From Actinomycetes bacterium (lineage in GTDB: Bacteria > Actinomycetota > Acidimicrobiia > Acidimicrobiales > Palsa-688), in NCBI GenBank assembly GCA_021850325.1, contig JAJZMF010000010.1, forward strand, positions 1 through 64,000: a DNA stretch of 64,000 nt, written 5' to 3'. Below, in pieces: positions 1-11,188 of the stretch. The notes below the pieces were generated by a model. The model did no database searches, was not told the DNA's origin, and saw nothing but the letters and a program-made list of their open reading frames with translations. The stretch's first letter is position 1. The number at the start of each line of letters is the position of its first letter. A program made the translations under genes and the position numbers.

Positions 1-2837
1 CGGGGGGCCGGGGACTTCCTGACCGCCTTGACCGGTGCCGCCTTCTTGACCGGTGCCGCCTTCTTGGCCACTGGCGCCTTCTTGGCCGGTGCCGCATTCT
101 TGACCGGTGCCACCCTCTTGGCCACTGGCGCCTTCTTGGCCCCGGTGCTCTTGGCCCCGGTGCTCTTGGCGGCGGTGCTCTTGGTTGCCTTCTTGGCTGC
201 AGGCCTGCCCCGGCGCCCCGGCCCTGCCCCTGATGCGGCATCGGCCTCTGCCCGTGCCCTACGTTCAGCGAGCAGCTCCGCCGCACGCTCGATGGTGAGG
301 GCCTCGATGGTGTCACCGCGGCGCAGGGAGGCGTTCACCGTACCGTCGGTGACGTAAGGGCCGAAACGGCCCTCCTTGACCACGACCGCGTTCCCCGTGG
401 CCGGGTCCGGGCCCAGTTCCGCCAGCGGTGCCGCCGCCTGGCGGGAACGTCGTGCCCGCGGCTTGGAGAAGAGCTCGAGTGCCTCGTCCAGGCTCACAGT
501 GAACAACTGGCCCTCGCTCTCGAGCGACCGGTACTCGGTGCCCCGCCGCACGTAGGGCCCATAGCGGCCGTTGTCCGCCACCACTTCCTCCCCCGAGGCC
601 GGGTCCGCGCCTAGGGCCCTGGGGAGCGTCAGCAACCGGAGGGCGTCCGCCAGGTCGATCTCCTCGGGGACCATGCCCGAGAGGAGGGAAGCCGTCCTGG
701 GCTTTGTGCTGAGCTCCTCTGCCCGGCCCAACTGCACGTAGGGCCCGAAGCGGCCGGCGCGGACCAGGACAGGGAGGCCCGTAGCGGGGTCCTGGCCCAG
801 TTCGCGGTCGTTCTTTTCGGGCGGGGGGGCGTCGAGGAGCTCTCTGGCCCGGTCGACGGTGAGCTCGTCGGGAGTGAGGTCGGGGGGTACCGATACCCGC
901 TTTTCGCCGTCGGGGCTCTGCAGGTAGGCGCCGTACTTGCCCACCCGGACCACGATGCCCGAAGCCCCGTCCCCGATGGGGATGGAGTTGACCGCTCGGG
1001 CGTCGATCTCGGCCAGGCGGTCGGTCACCATCTGCTTGAGCCCCATGCCCTCGGCGCCGGCGGGCCCACCCTGGGGACGGCCCTCCGGCGTGCCGAAGTA
1101 GAACCTCGTCAGCCAGGGCAGGGCCTCCCCGCCCCCCCGGGCTATGTCGTCGAGGTCCTCCTCCATCTCGGCCGTGAAGCTGTAGTCGACCAGCCTGCCG
1201 AAGTACTTCTCGAGCAGGCCGACGACGGCAAAACCGGTCCAGGACGGGACGAGGGCGGTCCCCTTCTTCCAGACGTAGTCCCGGGCCTGGATGGTCCCGA
1301 TGATCGTGGCATAGGTCGAAGGGCGCCCGACCCCCAGTTCCTCCAGGGCCTTCACCAGCGACGCCTCGGTGTAACGGGCGGGTGGCTGGGTGCTGTGGCC
1401 CTCGGGTGAAAGCTCCTGGAGCTGCAGCTCCTGGCCCACCGCCAGTGGCGGCAGCCGCACCTCCCGGTCCTCCAGCTGGGCCTCGGGGTCATCAGAACCC
1501 TCGACGTAGGCCCGCAGGAAGCCGGGGAAGCCGATGACCCGCCCGTTGGCGCCGAACTCTGCCTCCTCACCGGCCGAGCTGGTGGCACCGATCCGGGCCT
1601 GGAGGCTCGTGCCCCGCGCATCCGCCATCTGGGAGGCAACCGTCCTCTTCCAGATGAGGTCGTAAAGGCGCAACTGGTCTCCGCGCAACCCGCTGCGCTC
1701 GGGGTGGCGGAACTGTTCCCCCGCCGGCCGGATGGCTTCGTGGGCCTCCTGGGCGTTCTTCACCTTCTTGTCGTAGCGGCGCGGCGACGCCGGCAGGTAC
1801 TCGTCCCCGTACAGCTCCCTCACCGCCCCCCGGGCCGCGTCCAGGGCCTGGTCGGAAAGCGTCGTGCTGTCCGTCCTCATATAGGTGATGTAGCCCGCCT
1901 CGTAGAGGTCCTGCGCCAGGCGCATGGTGGTCGCCGCCGGCAGGCGCAGCTTGCGGCTGGCCTCCTGCTGCAGTGTCGAGGTCATGAACGGAGGGTAGGG
2001 AGACCGCCGCCACGGCTTCTCCTCGGTGCTGCGCACCTCGAAGCGGGCGCCGCCCAGGCGCTCGGCCAGGGCCCGGGCGCCGGCCTCGTCGAGCAGGAGG
2101 ACCCCCTGGCGCGACAGGTTGCCCCCCTCGTCGAAGTCCCGCCCCGACGCCAGGCGGGAGCCGTCGACGCTGGCCAGGAGAGCCGAGAAGCTACCCTCCG
2201 TGGCGCTGAACCGGCCACCGATGTCCCAGTACGAGGCGGCCCGGAACCGCATCCGGGCCCGCTCGCGCTCGACCAGCAACCTTGTGGCCACGGACTGGAC
2301 GCGGCCGGCGGACAGCCTGGGCAGGACCTTGCGCCACAGGACAGGGCTGACCTCGTAGCCGTAGAGACGGTCGAGGATACGCCTCGTCTCCTGGGCGTCG
2401 ACCAACCGCCGGTCTAGCTCGCGCCAGTTCTCGACCGCCCGTTGGATGGCTTCTCTGGTTATCTCATGGAAGACCATCCTCTTGACCGGCACCCGGGGGT
2501 TGAGCACCTCCATCAGGTGCCAGGCGATGGACTCACCCTCGCGGTCCTCGTCTGTCGCCAGGTAGAGCTCGCTGGCGTCCTTCAGCAGCGAACGAAGGCG
2601 GGTTACACGCTCCCTCTTGCCGGGCACCACCACGTAGAGCGGCTTGAAGCCGTTGTCCACGTCCACGCCGAGGCGCGCCCAAGGCTCCCCCTTGAGCGAC
2701 GCCGGTATCTCGTCGGCGTCGCTCGGGAGGTCGCGGATGTGGCCCACCGAGGACTCGACCATGTAGTCGCTGCCCAGGAACCCGGCAATGGTCTTGGCCT
2801 TGGCGGGTGACTCAACGATGACGAGCGGTTTGGCCAT
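1..2837 (-). CDS. topA: DNA topoisomerase I (3' end outside window)
   Basis: Type IA topoisomerase, which relaxes negatively supercoiled DNA by single-strand passage. The TOPRIM domain is at the N-terminus (VIVESPAKAKTIAGFL with its Glu, then DEDREGESIAWHL). The catalytic tyrosine is about residue 319 in ITYMRTDS. C-terminal topoisomerase repeats of the actinobacterial kind follow (FGPYV, YGPYV). The protein then enters a Lys/Ala/Pro-rich basic tail (AAPVKKAAPVK) still open at base 1, so the stop is not visible; about 945 residues are seen. The ATG at 2837 gives MAKPLVIVESPAKAK, the expected family start. It lies 21 nt downstream of hppA on the same strand. Basic tails of this kind in actinobacterial TopA are known to aid DNA binding and processivity. 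Confidence 0.97.
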   Translation of the reverse strand, partial: MAKPLVIVESPAKAKTIAGFLGSDYMVESSVGHIRDLPSDADEIPASLKGEPWARLGVDVDNGFKPLYVVVPGKRERVTRLRSLLKDASELYLATDEDREGESIAWHLMEVLNPRVPVKRMVFHEITREAIQRAVENWRELDRRLVDAQETRRILDRLYGYEVSPVLWRKVLPRLSAGRVQSVATRLLVERERARMRFRAASYWDIGGRFSATEGSFSALLASVDGSRLASGRDFDEGGNLSRQGVLLLDEAGARALAERLGGARFEVRSTEEKPWRRSPYPPFMTSTLQQEASRKLRLPAATTMRLAQDLYEAGYITYMRTDSTTLSDQALDAARGAVRELYGDEYLPASPRRYDKKVKNAQEAHEAIRPAGEQFRHPERSGLRGDQLRLYDLIWKRTVASQMADARGTSLQARIGATSSAGEEAEFGANGRVIGFPGFLRAYVEGSDDPEAQLEDREVRLPPLAVGQELQLQELSPEGHSTQPPARYTEASLVKALEELGVGRPSTYATIIGTIQARDYVWKKGTALVPSWTGFAVVGLLEKYFGRLVDYSFTAEMEEDLDDIARGGGEALPWLTRFYFGTPEGRPQGGPAGAEGMGLKQMVTDRLAEIDARAVNSIPIGDGASGIVVRVGKYGAYLQSPDGEKRVSVPPDLTPDELTVDRARELLDAPPPEKNDRELGQDPATGLPVLVRAGRFGPYVQLGRAEELSTKPRTASLLSGMVPEEIDLADALRLLTLPRALGADPASGEEVVADNGRYGPYVRRGTEYRSLESEGQLFTVSLDEALELFSKPRARRSRQAAAPLAELGPDPATGNAVVVKEGRFGPYVTDGTVNASLRRGDTIEALTIERAAELLAERRARAEADAASGAGPGRRGRPAAKKATKSTAAKSTGAKSTGAKKAPVAKRVAPVKNAAPAKKAPVAKKAAPVKKAAPVKAVRKSPAP
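29..190 (-). repeat. Tandem repeats encoding the Lys/Ala/Pro tail of TopA
   Basis: Imperfect repeats of about 18-21 bp (variants of ttcttgaccggtgccgcc and cttggccccggtgct) lie inside the topA 3' end. They are in frame and encode AAPAKK, APVAKK and STGAKS units, so length changes here would lengthen or shorten the basic tail without breaking the frame. Confidence 0.75.
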
Positions 2838-2858
2838 ACGGTCTGGCTATCCTGCCCC

Positions 2859-5242
<2,384 letters not shown>

Positions 5243-5243
<1 letters not shown>

Positions 5244-5992
5244 CAGAGCTTCTCCTTTATTGCACCGGCCGGCTCCGCCGGCACGGTCGGGCGGGGCCGT
5301 TCGGCACCGCCCGGATCGTCGAAACCGGATTTGACCGCGTGTACACGCACTTGGCGCCCGGCCCTCTCGCCCAGTGCCCGCTCAACCCCCGCTACGCGTA
5401 TGAGCAGCGGGCCGCCGAAGGGCTGCCTGGACAGTACTTCGACCTCAGCCCCCGGGACGAGGCCCATCTCCCCCAGGAACTCGACCATAGCCGGGCCCAC
5501 TGAGCTCGACAAAGCCACAACGGCCCGCTGGCCGGGCTCCAAGTCGTAGAGCTGGGCCAGGGGTGGCAGCCCGTCCGAACCGAGGTCGGGGATGGGGAAC
5601 CCGTGGGGGCAGGTGGACGGCTGGCCCAGGACGTCGTAGAGGCGGTCCTCCACCTCCTGGGGCAGGTCGTGCTCGAAGCGAGGGGCGAGACGGTCGGCCT
5701 CGGCCCATCCGTACCCGAGGAGGTCGGCCAGGAACCTCTCGACCACCCGGTGACGACGGACCACGGCCGCTGCCAGGCGTCCCCCGGTCGGCGTGAGACC
5801 GACCCCACGGTACGGGACGTGCTCGACGAGGCCCTGGGCCACGAGGCGCTTCACCATCGCTGTCGCCGTTGCCGGCGACACGCCGAGCGCTGCGGCCAGG
5901 TCCCCCGTCCTGGCCCATTCCCCCGGGGCCCCGGTGCGACGCCAGATCTCGCGAAGGGCGGCACGCTGCGAACGAGTGAGCTCGCTGTCCAT
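5243..5992 (-). CDS. DtxR-family metal-responsive regulator with altered metal sites
   Basis: 249 residues: N-terminal winged helix (LGVSPATATAMVKRL is the recognition helix region), DtxR dimerisation domain (RRHRVVERFLADLLGY, EHDLPQEVEDRL, CPHGFPIP) and a C-terminal FeoA/SH3-like domain (about residues 150-220). Using the constant +2 offset to Corynebacterium DtxR, His79, Glu83, Glu105 and His106 are kept (H81, E85, E107, H108), but Met10, His98 and Cys102 are replaced by A12, D100 and P104. It may therefore bind another metal or respond weakly. Its stop overlaps the hppA start, so it heads a two-gene unit. A sigma-70-like promoter and a palindrome sit just upstream. The metal and the targets are unknown. 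Confidence 0.88.
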
Positions 5993-6007
5993 GTTCGGTC
6001 GGCTAGC

Positions 6008-6036
6008 AACCTAGGTTTTTGGCCACTGAAAGTCAA
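6008..6036 (-). promoter_or_regulatory. Promoter of the dtxR-like/hppA unit with a palindrome over the -10
   Basis: Read on the minus strand: TTGACT (6031-6036), a 17-bp spacer, TAGGTT (6008-6013). The -10 lies in the perfect palindrome AACCTAGGTT (6008-6017), a plausible autoregulatory operator. The expected start of transcription leaves only a few bases of leader before the ATG at 5992. Confidence 0.6.
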
Positions 6037-6099
6037 TAGGCTCCATGGTGAAACCTGGTTTTAGCCCCAGGCGAGCCGCCCAGGGCGGCCCGGGGGCGC

Positions 6100-6606
6100 T
6101 CAGTGGTCGCCCTTACGGGGCAGCTCGGCCAGGGAGGACACGTCCATGTAGATGGCCCCGGTGTCGTCGCCGTCCATCGGGCCACCGAAAACGGTCATGC
6201 GCACGCACGTACCGGTGTCCTTGCGGATGAAGGCGGCATTGTCGACCAGTGTCCTGATGAGAGGGATCCCCAGGCCCCGTTCGAAGTTGAGGCGCTGCGG
6301 GTCGGTGATGGGAGGAGGGAACTCGAGCCTGTCGGGGTCGAAGCCGGGGCCGGAGTCCTCGATGCTCACCTCCAGGCGGTCCGGGGCCTCCCACACCTCG
6401 ACGTGGACGGGGGCATCGGGGTGAACCACCCGGTTGGCCTCGATGGCATTGGTGCATGCCTCGGACACCGCCAGCTTGAGGTCGTCCACCCGCTCGTCGG
6501 CCAGTGCCCTGCGGGCCGAGGCCACCGATGCCACAAGGAGGCGGACAACGGCGATGTACTCGGGGCTGGAGGGTACGTCGAGCTCCAGGACCAGCGCTCG
6601 CTGCAT
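6100..6606 (-). CDS. Anti-sigma factor kinase, RsbW/SpoIIAB-like
   Basis: 168-residue GHKL-type ATPase. The N box has Glu49 and Asn53 (SEACTNAIEAN), G1 is EDSGPGFD near residue 84, and G2 is RGLGIPLI near 110. RsbW-type proteins hold a sigma factor and phosphorylate their STAS antagonist on Ser. The start is placed at ATG 6606 because an in-frame extension would run into the upstream STAS gene; it lies 26 nt after that gene's stop, implying one operon. No sigma factor or PP2C phosphatase gene is adjacent, so the partner sigma factor is unknown. No strong SD is visible. Confidence 0.85.
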   Translation of the reverse strand: MQRALVLELDVPSSPEYIAVVRLLVASVASARRALADERVDDLKLAVSEACTNAIEANRVVHPDAPVHVEVWEAPDRLEVSIEDSGPGFDPDRLEFPPPITDPQRLNFERGLGIPLIRTLVDNAAFIRKDTGTCVRMTVFGGPMDGDDTGAIYMDVSSLAELPRKGDH

Positions 6607-6632
6607 CGAAGGCCCGTGGTCGCCCGGGGTCG

Positions 6633-6971
6633 CTAGTCGGCTACGGCCTGGTCGACCGTGGCATAGATCGAGAACACCTTGGTCAGCCCGGTGATCTCGA
6701 ACACCTTCAGGATCCTTTGGTGGGTGCACACCAGGGTGAGGTCGCCGTCATGGCTGCGCAACCTCTTGAGGCCGCCCACGAGCACCCCTAGGCCGGTCGA
6801 ATCGAGGAAGTCGACCCCCTCGAGGTCGACCACGATCTGGTGCCTCCCCTGGCTGACCAGCTCGACCAGCTTCTCGCGCAGGCGCGGCGCCGTGTACACG
6901 TCGACCTCGCCCTTGACGGCGAGCACCGTATACGGACGGCGGCTGTCGTCCACCTCCAGACCGAGTTCCAT
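6633..6971 (-). CDS. Anti-anti-sigma factor (STAS domain)
   Basis: 112-residue single STAS domain, the size of RsbV/SpoIIAA. The conserved phosphorylatable serine is Ser58 in [12 protein letters not shown]. In this family the unphosphorylated form binds the RsbW-like kinase and frees its sigma factor. ATG 6971 is preceded by a good SD (GAGGAGGG about 10 nt upstream), which rules out the longer in-frame extension. It is followed at 26 nt by the anti-sigma kinase gene, so the two form a partner-switch pair. Confidence 0.88.
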   Translation of the reverse strand: MELGLEVDDSRRPYTVLAVKGEVDVYTAPRLREKLVELVSQGRHQIVVDLEGVDFLDSTGLGVLVGGLKRLRSHDGDLTLVCTHQRILKVFEITGLTKVFSIYATVDQAVAD

Positions 6972-7170
6972 CCGACGGTAACCCTCCTCACCGTGCCTGG
7001 CCGGGCCGATGGCCACGCCACCCCTGACGTGGACACCGTAGCAGCCCGGGCCTGCGTTCACCCGCCTCAGCTCGAGCTCCCGCCAGGACCATACCCCTGG
7101 ACCGGGCCTCAGGCACACGCCCCCGGGCGTGCGGTCGCCGGGCGACCCGCAGCGGGCCGGGCATGCGTGG

Positions 7171-7176
7171 CAGACT
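7171..7176 (+). promoter_or_regulatory. Candidate leaderless -10 (CAGACT) for the HAD gene
   Basis: CAGACT ends 6 nt before GTG 7183. The same hexamer sits 7 nt before the serC ATG at 37517. It is weaker than the TANNNT form used elsewhere in this window. Confidence 0.4.
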
Positions 7177-7182
7177 CCGCTT

Positions 7183-8085
7183 GTGCCAGCTCTGGCCGCG
7201 GCTTTCTTCGACCTCGACAAGACGGTGATCGCAAGAGCCTCGGTGATCGCCTTCTCCCGCCCCTTCTACCGCGAGGGCCTGCTCACCCGGCGCATCCTGG
7301 CCCGCGGGCTGTGGTCCCAGCTGATGTTCCTGCGCTTCGGCGCCCGGGCCCAGGCCCTGGACCGCATGAAGAGCAAAGTGCTGCGGGTCACGGAGGGCTG
7401 GGAGCAGGAGCGGGTGAGACGGGTGGTGTCCGAGACCCTGGCCCAGGTCGTTGCGCCCATCACCTACAGCGAGGCACTGGAGCTGATCGCGGAGCACAAG
7501 GCCGGTGGCCGGCGGGTCTACATAGTCTCGGCCGCCCCGGAGGAGATCGTCGAACCCCTGGCCGGGTACCTCGGTGCGGACGGTGCGATCGGCACCCAGG
7601 CCATGGTCAGGGCCGGCAGGTACACAGGCCAGTTACTGAGCTACTCGTACGGGCCTCACAAGGCCGACCAGATCCGCCGGGTGGCAGAGCGTGACCAGTT
7701 GGACCTCTCGGCCAGCTGGGCTTACAGCGATTCCGCCACTGACGTGCCGATGCTGGAAGCGGTCGGCCACCCGGTGGCCGTGAACCCCGACCGGGCCCTG
7801 CGCCGCATCGCGCGCATGAGGGGTTGGCCGGTCCTGCAGTTCAGTGAGCTCAACCCCGCGGGCCCCCAGGGAGCGGGTGCCGTGAGGCTGGCCGCCGCCG
7901 CAGCCATCGGTTCGGTGGTGCTCGGCGCCACCGCCACCACGGTGTTCAGGGCTCTGGCCCGCCGCCGTCCCGCCAGCTCGGGCAAAGGGCTGGCCCCTCG
8001 TGCTACCACGTTCCCCGCCGAGCAGGCGGCGCGACCGCTGCGTACCGGCGCAACTGGCCGCACCGCCTACTGGCAGAGCCGCTAG
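7183..8085 (+). CDS. HAD-superfamily IB phosphatase (SerB-like) with C-terminal membrane segment
   Basis: About 300 residues. The HAD motif I nucleophile is at the N-terminus (FFDLDKT, Asp10/Asp12), motif II lies in YIVSAAP, the motif III Lys in GPHKADQI, and motif IV acidic residues in [11 protein letters not shown]. This is the subfamily IB pattern of phosphoserine-phosphatase-like enzymes. The C-terminus adds a hydrophobic segment ([19 protein letters not shown]) and a basic tail, so the enzyme may be membrane-anchored. GTG 7183 is chosen because a -10-like CAGACT lies 6 nt upstream and because the family normally starts a few residues before DxDKT. The substrate cannot be told; a phospholipid head group or phosphoserine is possible. 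It is divergent from the STAS gene. Confidence 0.85.
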   Translation: MPALAAAFFDLDKTVIARASVIAFSRPFYREGLLTRRILARGLWSQLMFLRFGARAQALDRMKSKVLRVTEGWEQERVRRVVSETLAQVVAPITYSEALELIAEHKAGGRRVYIVSAAPEEIVEPLAGYLGADGAIGTQAMVRAGRYTGQLLSYSYGPHKADQIRRVAERDQLDLSASWAYSDSATDVPMLEAVGHPVAVNPDRALRRIARMRGWPVLQFSELNPAGPQGAGAVRLAAAAAIGSVVLGATATTVFRALARRRPASSGKGLAPRATTFPAEQAARPLRTGATGRTAYWQSR

Positions 8086-8115
8086 CCGAACTTCGGACGC
8101 CCGCAGGCGCCCCGG

Positions 8116-8193
8116 TCAAGCAGCCTTGAGCTTTTTGGCGGCCAAGAACCCGACACCGACGATGACTGCAAGGAAGAGCAACTTTTTGAGCAT
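8116..8193 (-). CDS. 25-residue single-span microprotein
   Basis: ATG 8193 to TGA 8116 encodes MLKKLLFLAVIVGVG followed by FLAAKKLKAA: one hydrophobic helix flanked by lysines. It resembles the start of short actinobacterial DLW-39-type proteins (MKKLLL...), but lacks their C-terminal part, so that link is tentative. Support for expression is a TACGGT hexamer ending 6 nt before the ATG, the leaderless pattern used by many genes here. It sits between the 3' ends of the HAD gene and the EAL gene. Confidence 0.5.
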   Translation of the reverse strand: MLKKLLFLAVIVGVGFLAAKKLKAA

Positions 8194-8199
8194 GCAGAC

Positions 8200-8205
8200 A
8201 CCGTA
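8200..8205 (-). promoter_or_regulatory. Leaderless -10 (TACGGT) for the 25-residue ORF
   Basis: On the minus strand TACGGT is followed by 6 nt and then ATG 8193. Confidence 0.45.
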
Positions 8206-8225
8206 GCGGCCCTGGCCGCCGGGCG

Positions 8226-11183
8226 CTACCGGCTGCCTGGTCCCTGCTCGGCCAGGAGCAGGGACAGCACGGTCTCGGGTGGTAGCGGGCGGCCCCAGAA
8301 GTGGCCCTGGCCCAGGTCACACCCCAGGCTGCGCAGCAGCTTCAGCTGGTCGACCGTCTCCACACCCTCCGCCACCGTCTGCAGGCCGAAGGAGTGCCCG
8401 AGGCGGACCACGGCATCGACGATGGTGGCGTCCTCGGCGTTGTCCGCCAGGCCGGCCACGAAGCTGCGGTCGATCTTGAGCATGTCGAGGGGGTAACGCC
8501 GCAGGTAGAGCAGCGAAGAGTAGCCGGTCCCGAAGTCGTCGACGGCCAGGCGCACGCCCAGCTCGCGCAGGTCGGCCAGCCTGTTGGCGGCCCCGGAACG
8601 CTCGTCCATGAGGACGCTCTCGGTTATCTCGAGTATCAGGGCTCCCGGAGGCAGGCCACCGTCACGGATGATCCCCGCCATGCGGTCGACCGAAGCCGGC
8701 GAGCGGAGCTGCACGCTGGAGACGTTGACTGCGACGCCGAGCTCGGACAGCTGGCTGTGCTCGTTGCGCCACCTCACCACCTGTTCGCACGCCATCTGCA
8801 GGACCACCTCGCCCAGGGGCACGATGAGGCCGGTCTCCTCGGCCAAGGGCACGAACTCGGCCGGCAGAGCCACCTTGCCCGACGGCCTGACCCATCGCAC
8901 GAGCGCCTCCACCTTCTCCAGGCGGCCGGTCAGGTCCACCACCGGCTGGTAGTACAGGCTCAGCTCGCCCCGCTCCATGGCCCGGCGCAGCTCCGACTCC
9001 GTTTCGAAGTGGGCGATGGAGCGGCGCCGGATCTCAGCGTCGAAGACCTCCGCATGCCCTCCACCGTGTTCTTTGGCGCGGTGCATGGCAGTGCCGGCGT
9101 CCCGCACCAGCGCCTCGGCTTCGACGGCCGCGTCCCGGGCCATGGCGACGCCAACCGCTGCCGAGGCGTAGACCTCACGGGGAGGCCGCTCGCCCAGCAC
9201 GAACGGGGTGGCCAGCACCGCCTCGGTGCGCGCGGCCACGGCCAACGCCTCGCGCTCGTCGTCCAAACCCTCGCAGACCACCACGAACTCGTCTGCTCCC
9301 AGGCGGGCCACGGTGTCCGAGGGCCTGACGACCGAGCGCACCCGCTGGCCGAACTGCACCAGGAACTCGTCACCAGCGGTGTGCCCGATGGAATCGTTGA
9401 TGTGCTTGAACCGGTCCACGTCGATGAAGAGCACAGCCAGCAGGCCCCCTGCCCGGCCCAGGCGCCGCACGGCGCTGCTCAGGCGGTCGAGCAACAGAGC
9501 GCGGTTGGGCAGCCCGGTGAGCGGGTCGAACAGAGCGCTACGGACCAACTGGCCCTCGTAGGCCTTGCGCTCCGAGAGGTCACGCACGAACAGGCGGACC
9601 AGGACCATGCCGTCGTCGACCACCCTCACGGCGGAGACCTCAGCCGGGAAGCGGCGCCCGTCCCTGGTGAGCAGCTCCATCTCCTGGCGGAGCCCTCCCT
9701 CGGCCATGGCAGTGGCCCGGCGCTCGGGCCACCGGGGCCCGGCACCACCCAGGACCTCGGCTACCGGGGCGTCCTGGGGGAAGACCCTGCCGGCCAGGGG
9801 CAGGCCCAGCACCTCGTCCCGGAACCAGCCGAAGAGGGCCTCGGAAGCCGGGTTCCAGTCCGTCACCAGGCCCTCGGCGTCCAAGCCGATGAAGGCGTCC
9901 TGGGACGCCTCCAGTGTGCGCGTCAGCACGCCTTCGGCCCTGAGCCGGGCCGCGACCTCGGCCCGGGCAGCGGTCACATCCGCGCTCGTGCCCGTGACTG
10001 TGGGACAACCCTCCTGGTCGTCGTAACGGGCCCTGGTGTGCAACCAGCGCAGGCGTCCGTCGTCGTCCTGCCAGCGGTACTCGATGTCGAGCACGTCACC
10101 CGCCGAGCGCAGGCCGAGGCGTACGCCCCGGCTGACCGCGTCACGGTCGGCGGGCAGCACGCGGTCCCCGAACACAGGGCAGGCGAGCAGGCCGCTCACC
10201 GGCACGGGGCCGCTGAGCTCGAGGCCCAGCAGGTCGGCCCTCAGGGCGCTGAAGCTGGCGTAAGGGCCCAGGGTTGCCTGCCAGGCCGTCATACGGGCCG
10301 TCTCCAGCGCCAGCTCCAACCGGTCACGCTGAGCCGCCAGCTCGGCCCGACGGGCCCGGGGCTCGGTGACGTCCGCCCGCGTGCCCGTCACCTGGAGCAC
10401 CTCGCCCGTCTCGTCGCACACGGCGCGGCCCTTCACGTGCACCCAACGCTGCGCCTCCGGGCCCGCCCCGCTACGCAGCTCCAGGTCCACTTCGCCCGGG
10501 TCACGGGACCGTAGCGACCGGATGCTCGGCAGCCGCCTCCGGTCGTCGGCGTGGAAGGTCCGCACGAAGTCCCCGTAGGTCATGGTCTGTTCGCTGAAGC
10601 GCGCCGAGCCCGGCGCCTGCTCCTGGAGCGTCACCCGGCCCGAGCGTACGTCGAGCTCCCACACGCCGATACCTGAAGCCTCGATCGCCATCTCGAGCCG
10701 CCGCCGCTGGTGGTCGTGGTCGCCGCTCGCCAGGTCCCGGGCGCCCAAGTCCTCCAGGCGGCCGTAGATCACGAGCGCCCGCCCGTTCCCGTCGCGCACG
10801 GCGCCCAGGGTGACCATGGCCCGCAGGGCACGGCCGTCGGCTCCCTTGTAGGTCCGCAGTGTGGAATAGGTGCCCACCCGGCCTTCGACAAAGGGAGCAA
10901 GCTCCTCGGCTCGCAAGCTGGGGCTCAGGGCAAAGCTGGCCATGGTGCGGCCGACCACGTCGTCCCGCAGGGTGCCCAGCATGGCGCACAACGCCGCGTT
11001 GGCGTCCAGGACGGTGCCGTGGAGGTCGCAGATGTACATGGCCACCGGGCCGTCCCCGAAGAGCCTTGCGTACAGGTCGTCGCGCCCCGGGGCTGCTCCC
11101 CTCCCGTTACCCACGCCGGGGCCGGGCACCGGGCCCTGCTCTGGCACCGGGCCCTGCTCAGGCACCGTGCCCTGCTCAGGCAC
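8226..11183 (-). CDS. PAS-PAS-PAS-PAS-GGDEF-EAL cyclic-di-GMP protein
   Basis: About 985 residues, apparently soluble. Several PAS/PAC modules (e.g. DGPVAMYICDLHGTVLDAN, EASGIGVWELDV, ASQDAFIGLDAEG) precede a diguanylate-cyclase-like domain (FDPLTGLPNR) and an EAL phosphodiesterase domain. The GGDEF signature is degenerate, reading LGADEF. The EAL catalytic motifs are complete: EALVRW, VNVSSVQL, LEITES, DDFGTGYSS, LKIDRSF, AEGVET. So net c-di-GMP breakdown is expected, with the GGDEF part perhaps sensing GTP; this is inference. GTG 11183 overlaps the upstream gene's stop (GTGCCTGA). Further in-frame GTGs occur in each 18-bp repeat that encodes the VPEQGP units, so the exact start is uncertain. 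Confidence 0.9.
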   Translation of the reverse strand: MPEQGTVPEQGPVPEQGPVPGPGVGNGRGAAPGRDDLYARLFGDGPVAMYICDLHGTVLDANAALCAMLGTLRDDVVGRTMASFALSPSLRAEELAPFVEGRVGTYSTLRTYKGADGRALRAMVTLGAVRDGNGRALVIYGRLEDLGARDLASGDHDHQRRRLEMAIEASGIGVWELDVRSGRVTLQEQAPGSARFSEQTMTYGDFVRTFHADDRRRLPSIRSLRSRDPGEVDLELRSGAGPEAQRWVHVKGRAVCDETGEVLQVTGTRADVTEPRARRAELAAQRDRLELALETARMTAWQATLGPYASFSALRADLLGLELSGPVPVSGLLACPVFGDRVLPADRDAVSRGVRLGLRSAGDVLDIEYRWQDDDGRLRWLHTRARYDDQEGCPTVTGTSADVTAARAEVAARLRAEGVLTRTLEASQDAFIGLDAEGLVTDWNPASEALFGWFRDEVLGLPLAGRVFPQDAPVAEVLGGAGPRWPERRATAMAEGGLRQEMELLTRDGRRFPAEVSAVRVVDDGMVLVRLFVRDLSERKAYEGQLVRSALFDPLTGLPNRALLLDRLSSAVRRLGRAGGLLAVLFIDVDRFKHINDSIGHTAGDEFLVQFGQRVRSVVRPSDTVARLGADEFVVVCEGLDDEREALAVAARTEAVLATPFVLGERPPREVYASAAVGVAMARDAAVEAEALVRDAGTAMHRAKEHGGGHAEVFDAEIRRRSIAHFETESELRRAMERGELSLYYQPVVDLTGRLEKVEALVRWVRPSGKVALPAEFVPLAEETGLIVPLGEVVLQMACEQVVRWRNEHSQLSELGVAVNVSSVQLRSPASVDRMAGIIRDGGLPPGALILEITESVLMDERSGAANRLADLRELGVRLAVDDFGTGYSSLLYLRRYPLDMLKIDRSFVAGLADNAEDATIVDAVVRLGHSFGLQTVAEGVETVDQLKLLRSLGCDLGQGHFWGRPLPPETVLSLLLAEQGPGSR

Positions 11184-11188
11184 CGGGG
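11125..11188 (-). repeat. 18-bp tandem repeat at the gene junction
   Basis: Three near-identical 18-bp units (11125-11142, 11143-11160, 11161-11178) plus a partial fourth. Each encodes VPEQG(P/T) at the N-terminus of the EAL protein, carries a possible GTG start, and the two units reading GCCTGA carry a TGA in the upstream gene's frame. Confidence 0.8.

Noticed and set aside
8301-10514. 737-codon open frame on the plus strand
   Set aside because: Mirror of the GGDEF/EAL gene; no motifs, amino-acid content typical of an antisense frame.
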